Assembly (NCBI GenBank): GCA_965198905.1
Contig: OZ240678.1
Coordinates: forward strand, 2,480,001-2,544,000
DNA from: CAHJWH01 sp965198905
Lineage (GTDB): Bacteria > Pseudomonadota > Alphaproteobacteria > Caulobacterales > Caulobacteraceae
DNA: 64,000 bases
Direction of reading: 5' to 3'
Part shown: piece after piece, positions 56,299 through 64,000 of the stretch
How positions within the stretch are numbered: position 1 is the stretch's first letter
Layout of the letters: every line of letters starts with the position of its first letter
The notes under the pieces: model-generated
Told to the model about the DNA's origin: nothing
Seen by the model: the letters and a program-made list of their open reading frames with translations, nothing else
The model's database searches: none
Position numbers and translations under genes: made by a program

Positions 56299-56880
56299 AT
56301 GTCCGACACCAACGCCCAGGAACCGACCATGGAGGAAATCCTGGCCTCCATCCGCCGCATCATCTCCGAGGATGACGCGCCGCCGGCCGTCGCAGAGGCG
56401 GCGCCCGAGCCGATGCACGCGCCCGAGCCCGCGGCGGTCCGTCCTCCCCCGGCGCCGGCCCCGCCGCCCTCTGCGCCAGCGATGGCCAGCCCCCCGGAAC
56501 CCGAAGACGACGTGCTGGAGTTGACCGAGCCGGTCGATTCACCCCGGCCGGAGCCCGCCAAGCCCGTGCGCTACGAGGAGACGCTGGGCGATTTGGACGT
56601 GTTCTCCCCCGCCGCCCGGGCGCCCGCCTACTCTCCACCGGCCGCCCCCTTCGCCGAGGAGCCGCTGGTCGGCAGCTACGCCGCCGAGGCAAGCGCCGGG
56701 CACTTCGGCGCCCTCGCCCGAAGCGTCGCCATGCCCAAGGAAGGGCGCACCCTGGAGGACCTGGTCCGCGAGATGCTTAAGCCGCTGCTGCGCGACTGGC
56801 TGGACCAGAACCTTTCCCCCATCGTGGAGGCTCGCGTCCAGGCGGAGGTGGAGCGTATCTCCCGCCGGCGGGACTACTGA
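56299..56880 (+). CDS. popZ: Polar organizing protein PopZ (DUF2497)
   Basis: The protein has 193 residues. The short N-terminal helix EPTMEEILASIRRIISEDD (residues 8-26) binds client proteins. A Pro/Ala/Glu-rich disordered stretch (about 27-140) follows, and the C-terminal helices (GRTLEDLVREMLKPLLRDWL, DQNLSPIVEARVQAEVERIS) self-assemble. This is the PopZ pattern. PopZ forms a polar matrix that ties ParB-parS and cell-cycle factors to the cell pole in Caulobacter. It supports placing the organism in this group. The start is the only ATG that fits; no Shine-Dalgarno is evident. Confidence 0.92.
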   Translation: MSDTNAQEPTMEEILASIRRIISEDDAPPAVAEAAPEPMHAPEPAAVRPPPAPAPPPSAPAMASPPEPEDDVLELTEPVDSPRPEPAKPVRYEETLGDLDVFSPAARAPAYSPPAAPFAEEPLVGSYAAEASAGHFGALARSVAMPKEGRTLEDLVREMLKPLLRDWLDQNLSPIVEARVQAEVERISRRRDY

Positions 56881-56910
56881 GCGGAGGCGGCGCCTCCCGC
56901 CGGCAGCGGC

Positions 56911-57090
56911 TCAGCGTCGTCGGGCGAGCAGCCAGATCGCGACGCCACCCACCATGAGGGCGATGATGGCGAAGACGGCGGCGTAGCGCAGCAGTCTCGC
57001 CAGAATAGCCACGATGGCCACCACGGGCAGGAGCATTAGGGTCAGCCACCAAGGCTGGCCATCGACCCATTGGGTGAAGATCGCGTCCAT
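56911..57090 (-). CDS. Small membrane protein of unknown function
   Basis: The gene has 59 codons from the ATG at 57090, preceded by AAGG four bases away; the frame runs on upstream without features. After MDAIFTQWVDGQPWWL there are two close hydrophobic stretches, TLMLLPVVAIVAILARLL and YAAVFAIIALMVGGVAIWLL, ending in ARRR, so it is probably an inner-membrane hairpin with the basic end inside. It is convergent with popZ and divergent from the sidA-like ORF. I do not know its role. Confidence 0.6.
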   Translation of the reverse strand: MDAIFTQWVDGQPWWLTLMLLPVVAIVAILARLLRYAAVFAIIALMVGGVAIWLLARRR

Positions 57091-57183
57091 CACGCCTTCT
57101 AGGCGTCGGAATGTTTTGAGGCGAGAGCCTGCCGCTACCCTGCAGGGACCGCGCGTGGGCGAGCCGCGCACCCTCCACGACGC

Positions 57184-57223
57184 TTGACACCAACACAAAG
57201 CAAGAACAGAACAAAGGGGCAAC
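57184..57223 (+). promoter_or_regulatory. Candidate SOS promoter of the sidA-like ORF
   Basis: TTGACA at 57184-57189 can serve as a -35 box. At 57209-57223, GAACAAAGGGGCAAC fits the alphaproteobacterial LexA box GAAC-N7-GAAC with one mismatch, and another GAAC lies at 57204. It ends 14 bases before the ORF start, a good place for repression. The AT-rich patch stands out from its surroundings. Confidence 0.45.
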
Positions 57224-57237
57224 TCGGGAGGTGGGTG

Positions 57238-57327
57238 ATGATCCGGCTGGCGCGTGACTCGATGGCCCTTGCCTCCGTCGGAGGCTTCGTCTGGATGGTT
57301 TGCTCGGCGATCCAGATGGTCCGCTGA
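57238..57327 (+). CDS. sidA: SidA-like SOS-induced cell division inhibitor (29 aa)
   Basis: The gene has 29 codons, with GGAGG six bases before the ATG, a strong site. The peptide is MIRLARDSMALASVGG then FVWMVCSAIQMVR: a basic start, one membrane helix (about residues 9-26) and a short tail. Caulobacter SidA is a 29-residue inner-membrane peptide that halts division after DNA damage by binding FtsW/FtsN, and from memory it also lies beside dnaE. Length, topology, place and a near-consensus LexA box all agree. It is not proven by alignment. Confidence 0.6.
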   Translation: MIRLARDSMALASVGGFVWMVCSAIQMVR

Positions 57328-57352
57328 GTCGCGATCTCCGGGAGGGACGACG

Positions 57353-60793
<3,441 letters not shown>

Positions 60794-60810
60794 CGCCGAT
60801 CCTCAGACGG

Positions 60811-62136
60811 CTAGGCGGCGGTAGGCGAGATCGGCGGCGGAGCGCCATGGACCAGACGCCCATCCACCCAGGTCGCCTGAACCTGGCCCTGCAGCCGACG
60901 ACCGTCGAAGGGCGAGTTCTTGGACTTCGACAGCAACGCCGCGGCGTCGATGACGCACGGAACGTCGGGATCGAACAGGACGAGGTCGGCGGGGGCGCCC
61001 CGGGCGATCCGTCCCGCCGGCAGACCGAGCAAATCCGCGGCCCCCGTTGTCAGGGTGGCCAGGATTTGCAGCAACGTCGGGCCGCCGTCGTGCTGGAGCG
61101 ACAGCAGGGCGGGCAGCAGCGTCTCCAGCCCCACCGCCCCCGGGACCGCCTCGCTAAAGGGCAGTCGCTTGTCCTCGGCCGGCGCGGGCGTGTGGGCCGA
61201 GGTCGCCACCCCAACGAGCCCCGATCCCACCGCCTCGATAAGCGCCTGCCGATCGGTTTCGGTGCGGAGCGGCGGATCGAGCCGGAAGAAGGTACGGTAG
61301 TCGCCGATGTCCAGTTCGTTGAAGCAGAGGTGGTTGATCGAGGCGGTGGCGGTGACCTCGACCCCCCGGGCCTTGGCCCGAGCCAGCGTCTCCAGTGCGT
61401 CGGCGGTGGTGATCTGGTCAACGATCAGGTGCGCGCCGGTCAGCTCCGCAAGCGCCAGGTCACGCTCCAGCATGATGCGTTCGGCCACCGCGGGGACGGC
61501 GGGAAGGCCGAGCCAGGCGGCGAAAGCGCCTTCGGTCGCGACCCCGCCGGCGCCGAGATACGGATCGGCCGGACGGTGCGCCACGGGCCGGCTGAACGCC
61601 CTGGCGTAGGCGAGCACCCTTCGGAACACCTTGGAGTCGGCGATCGGGCGGTCGACATCGGTGAAGTACAGCGCCCCCGCCTCGGCCATGAGCCCGAGTT
61701 CGGCCATGTGGCGGCCGTCCAGGGCGCGGGTGGCGGCGCCGGCGGGATGCACGTGGACCAGCTCGATATCGCGCGCCCGTCGCAGGATGAAGTCGACCAC
61801 CGACGGCTCGTCGATCGCCGGATTGGTGTCGGGCTGCACCACCAGGGTGGTTACGCCGCCGGCCGCCGCAGCGCGGCTCGCGGACTTCAGCGTCTCCTTC
61901 GGTTCAGCGCCCGGCTCGCCGGTCTTGACCCGGACATCGATCAGCCCGGGCGCCAAGGCCAAGCCTTGAGCGTCCTGAAGGCGAAGGTCTGGGGAGGGCG
62001 CCTCGAGCGAAGGCCCATGGCGCACGTCGGCGATGACGCCTTCCGCCACCACGACGCAGGCCGGCCCGTCATAGCCCGAGGCGGGGTCGATCAGGCGGAC
62101 ATTGGTCAGCGCGAAGGGGCGCGTGTTGGCGCTCAC
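60811..62136 (-). CDS. Dihydroorotase-like protein lacking zinc ligands (pseudo-DHOase)
   Basis: The protein has 441 residues with the amidohydrolase fold of PyrC. In active enzymes the first motif is D-x-H-x-H-x-R-E-P-G. Here it reads IDVRVKTGEPG (residues 66-76), so both zinc His are Arg and Lys. The usual D-H-A-P-H is TSAHTPAPAEDK, also changed. It should not be a working dihydroorotase. It overlaps pyrB in ATGA, as the inactive PyrC' of Pseudomonas does, where it is needed as the scaffold of the aspartate transcarbamoylase complex. That role is inferred; an active dihydroorotase should be elsewhere in the genome. Confidence 0.88.
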   Translation of the reverse strand: MSANTRPFALTNVRLIDPASGYDGPACVVVAEGVIADVRHGPSLEAPSPDLRLQDAQGLALAPGLIDVRVKTGEPGAEPKETLKSASRAAAAGGVTTLVVQPDTNPAIDEPSVVDFILRRARDIELVHVHPAGAATRALDGRHMAELGLMAEAGALYFTDVDRPIADSKVFRRVLAYARAFSRPVAHRPADPYLGAGGVATEGAFAAWLGLPAVPAVAERIMLERDLALAELTGAHLIVDQITTADALETLARAKARGVEVTATASINHLCFNELDIGDYRTFFRLDPPLRTETDRQALIEAVGSGLVGVATSAHTPAPAEDKRLPFSEAVPGAVGLETLLPALLSLQHDGGPTLLQILATLTTGAADLLGLPAGRIARGAPADLVLFDPDVPCVIDAAALLSKSKNSPFDGRRLQGQVQATWVDGRLVHGAPPPISPTAA

Positions 62137-63128
62137 GTCCGGGGCTCCAGCCGCGCGGCGAGGGCGGCGAGGACCGCCATCCGCGCCGCGACCCCCATCT
62201 CCACCTGGTTCTGGATGAGGCTGACGGCGGGATCGTCGGCGACACCGGAGTCGATCTCGACGCCCCGGTTCATGGGTCCGGGATGCATGACGCGGACGCC
62301 GGGCGCCGCCAGGGCGAGCTTTTCCGCATCCAGCCCGTAATAGCGGAAGTATTCCCGGGTGGAGGGGACGAAGGCGCCGTCCATGCGCTCAAGCTGCAGG
62401 CGCAGCATCATCACCACGTCCGCCCCGCCGATCCCCTCGCGCAGGTCGTGGTGGACCGCGGGACCCCAGTCTTCGGCCCCGGCGGGGATCAGGGTGGGGG
62501 GCCCGACCAGCCGCACCTCCGCCCCCAGCAGCTGGAGGAGCGCCACGTTGGAGCGCGCCACCCGGCTGTGCAGCACGTCGCCGCAGATGGCCACCGCCAG
62601 ACCGCCGACCCGGCCGAAGGCGCGCCGGATGGTCAGGGCGTCGAGCAGGGCCTGGGTGGGATGGCCGTGCCAGCCGTCGCCAGCGTTCACCACGCTGCAG
62701 CTGACCTTCTGCGCCAGCAGGGCGGCCGCGCCGGAGGCGGAATGGCGCACGACGAGCAGGTCCGGGTGCATAGCGTTCAGCGTCACCGCCGTGTCGATCA
62801 GCGTCTCGCCCTTGGTCACCGAAGAGGTGCGCGGCGCCATGTTCACGGTGTCGGCGCCCAGCCGCTTGGCCGCCAGTTCGAAGGAAGACTGGGTCCGGGT
62901 GGACGCCTCGAAGAACAGGTTGACCAGGGTCAGGCCCCGCAGCAGGCCGAGCTTCTTGTCGCGCTGGCGGCTCAACGCCACGAAGGCGTCTGCGAGGTCG
63001 AGCAGGGCGTCAGCGGTCGGGCGATCCAGATGATCGACCGCCAGGAAATGCGGCTGCGGGAGCGCGAAAAGGCGCTCGCCGATGGCGGCTTCGACATCGC
63101 CGGCCGCAGCCGAGGGGGGTGTAGACAT
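62133..63128 (-). CDS. pyrB: Aspartate carbamoyltransferase catalytic subunit
   Basis: The protein has 331 residues from the ATG at 63128. The carbamoyl-phosphate loop is FFEASTRTQSSFELAAKRLG, and MAPRTSSVTKGETLIDTAVT carries the Ser and Lys of the 80s loop. VNAGDGWHGHPTQALLDALT holds the H-P-T-Q part, and MHPGPMNRGVEID is the 240s-type loop. The N-terminal extension of about 30 residues is like that of class A enzymes that bind PyrC'. It joins carbamoyl phosphate and aspartate in pyrimidine synthesis. It is coupled to the downstream pseudo-dihydroorotase by an ATGA overlap. Confidence 0.95.
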   Translation of the reverse strand: MSTPPSAAAGDVEAAIGERLFALPQPHFLAVDHLDRPTADALLDLADAFVALSRQRDKKLGLLRGLTLVNLFFEASTRTQSSFELAAKRLGADTVNMAPRTSSVTKGETLIDTAVTLNAMHPDLLVVRHSASGAAALLAQKVSCSVVNAGDGWHGHPTQALLDALTIRRAFGRVGGLAVAICGDVLHSRVARSNVALLQLLGAEVRLVGPPTLIPAGAEDWGPAVHHDLREGIGGADVVMMLRLQLERMDGAFVPSTREYFRYYGLDAEKLALAAPGVRVMHPGPMNRGVEIDSGVADDPAVSLIQNQVEMGVAARMAVLAALAARLEPRT

Positions 63129-63199
63129 CAAGCCGGGGTTCTAGGCGGCTTCGTCTTCGCTCTCAAGCCGGGGGTACACCGGCTCGCGCATGCTGCGGA

Positions 63200-63682
63200 T
63201 CAGGTAGCCTGGAACTTCATGGCCACACCGTTCATGCAGTAGCGCAGGCCGGTCGGCTTCGGCCCATCGTCGAAGACGTGGCCGAGGTGACCGCCGCATC
63301 GGCTGCAGTGCACCTCGGTGCGCGGCATGATCATGGAGAAGTCCTGCGAGGTCTGCACCGCATGCGACAACGGGGCGTAGAAGCTGGGCCAGCCGGTCCC
63401 GCTGTCGTACTTGGTGGTGGAGCTGAACAGGGCGAGATTGCAGCCCGCACAGTCGAACTGGCCGTGGCGATGCTCATTCAGCAGGGGGCTGGTCTCCGGC
63501 GCCTCGGTGGAAGCCTGCCGCAGCACGGCGAACGCCGCCGGCGAGAGGCGCGCCCGCCACTGGGCTGGCGTGAGCTGCACGGGATAAGTTTGCAGAGCGG
63601 CGCGCGCCGAGCCGCGCGTGAGCATCAGCCCAGCGGGGACGCTCGCCATCGCCCCGCCGAACATCAAAGACCTACGGTTCAT
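63200..63682 (-). CDS. msrB: Peptide-methionine (R)-S-oxide reductase MsrB, probably exported by Tat
   Basis: The protein has 160 residues from the ATG at 63682, with GGGAG nine bases upstream. The N-terminus NRRSLMFGGAMASVPAGLML then ARA looks like a Tat signal (twin Arg, then a mild hydrophobic run and A-x-A). The MsrB domain has the two zinc Cys pairs CAGC and CSRC, GTGWPSFYAP, GGHLGHVFDDGPKPTGLRYC with the catalytic Cys, then MNGVAMKF. It repairs oxidised methionine, here probably in the periplasm. It lies 71 bases upstream of pyrB on the same strand. Confidence 0.9.
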   Translation of the reverse strand: MNRRSLMFGGAMASVPAGLMLTRGSARAALQTYPVQLTPAQWRARLSPAAFAVLRQASTEAPETSPLLNEHRHGQFDCAGCNLALFSSTTKYDSGTGWPSFYAPLSHAVQTSQDFSMIMPRTEVHCSRCGGHLGHVFDDGPKPTGLRYCMNGVAMKFQAT

Positions 63683-63914
63683 CACGATAAACTCCCTGGG
63701 AAATCGCAAGTTACGCGCACAAGGCGGCTGAAGATGGACCCGCGGCCGGTGAAGCCCCTGCACTGCAGCGGTGTCGTCTGCCACGTTTGTGGTCGCGGGC
63801 GCTCGTCCCACCTCGGGCCGTGAAGCTTCCATTAGCCGGCCGGGTGTAGCGTGAACCTGCCAGCGAGCCGACGGCAAGGACGACGCGGATCAGGCCGGCG
63901 CCGCCCGCGTGGGC

Positions 63915-64000
63915 TCACCGAAGCTGGAGCAGGGCTGAAACGCGCGCGATGTCCGACGGGGTGGATACGAAATGGGCGGCCCGAATACGCGACGGCGATC
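63915..64000 (-). CDS. Possible C-terminal end of a gene running off the window
   Basis: On the minus strand an open frame enters from the right edge and ends at TGA (63915-63917). The 27 residues read IRAAHFVSTPSDIARVSALL then QLR, which looks like real coding sequence with GC-rich third positions, but it is too short to name. The 232 bases between it and msrB hold no supported gene. Confidence 0.3.
   Translation of the reverse strand, partial: SPSRIRAAHFVSTPSDIARVSALLQLR

Noticed and set aside
63733..63822. Short plus-strand ORF with several Cys near the right end
   Set aside because: 29 codons without a Shine-Dalgarno, and antisense to the upstream region of msrB; nothing supports it.

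Overview
The window is GC-rich DNA of an alphaproteobacterium, most likely of the order Caulobacterales (Caulobacter or Phenylobacterium type). Four things point there: a PopZ (DUF2497) gene; an ftsZ promoter region with a full CtrA box (TTAA-N7-TTAA) and three GANTC sites; a 29-codon membrane ORF just upstream of dnaE that resembles the SOS division inhibitor SidA; and a complete hopanoid (hpn) cluster.

Layout. (1) 1-2787, plus strand: end of an amidohydrolase, a broken [2Fe-2S] gene, two carboxymuconolactone decarboxylase-family genes and an SMP-30-like beta-propeller. (2) 2932-9561: a LysR regulator divergent from a five-gene operon (CitE-like CoA-ester lyase, MaoC hydratase, CoA-transferase, PoxB-like pyruvate oxidase, PhaC-like enzyme). 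The first three fit an itaconate-type route, itaconate to itaconyl-CoA to citramalyl-CoA to pyruvate plus acetyl-CoA. (3) 9580-14272: an accessory segment with a decayed VOC gene, an IS66-family element, a DUF5681 gene coupled to a ParB-methyltransferase fusion, and a decayed tRNA-Tyr-like sequence. (4) 14284-29333, minus strand: recN, bamD, lpxC, ftsZ, ftsA, ftsQ, ddl, a UVR-motif gene, murB, murC, murG, ftsW. A foreign-looking plus-strand ORF sits between murG and ftsW. The usual upstream dcw genes (murD, mraY and others) are not next to ftsW. (5) 29508-37632: a DinG-like helicase, a divergent Lhr-like helicase, a nucleoside 2-deoxyribosyltransferase-like gene, miaA and serB. (6) 37602-55447: a CDP-alcohol phosphatidyltransferase and the hopanoid locus. 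This holds hpnN, hpnM, ispA, ispH, hpnH, hpnG and the tightly coupled hpnA-B-C-D-E-shc operon, interrupted by an AT-rich FkbM methyltransferase gene and a toxin-antitoxin pair. (7) 55535-64000: a secreted protein of unknown function, popZ, a small membrane protein, the sidA-like ORF, dnaE, a pyrB/pseudo-pyrC pair, a Tat-type msrB and a possible gene end.

How the genes work together. IspH and IspA supply isoprenoid precursors. HpnC, HpnD and HpnE turn farnesyl diphosphate into squalene, Shc cyclises it, HpnH and HpnG build the extended side chain, and HpnN with HpnM probably move hopanoids towards the outer membrane. The dcw block, BamD and LpxC build the septum and envelope. The ftsZ promoter, PopZ and the SidA-like peptide link division to the cell cycle and DNA damage.

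Most unusual observation: a family of long, GC-rich compound palindromes. One copy is intergenic (murB-murC). Two lie in frame inside genes (the Lhr-like helicase and hpnG), adding about 50 and 64 residues, much like the coding palindromic elements described in Rickettsia. All assignments come from reading the sequence; no searches were run.
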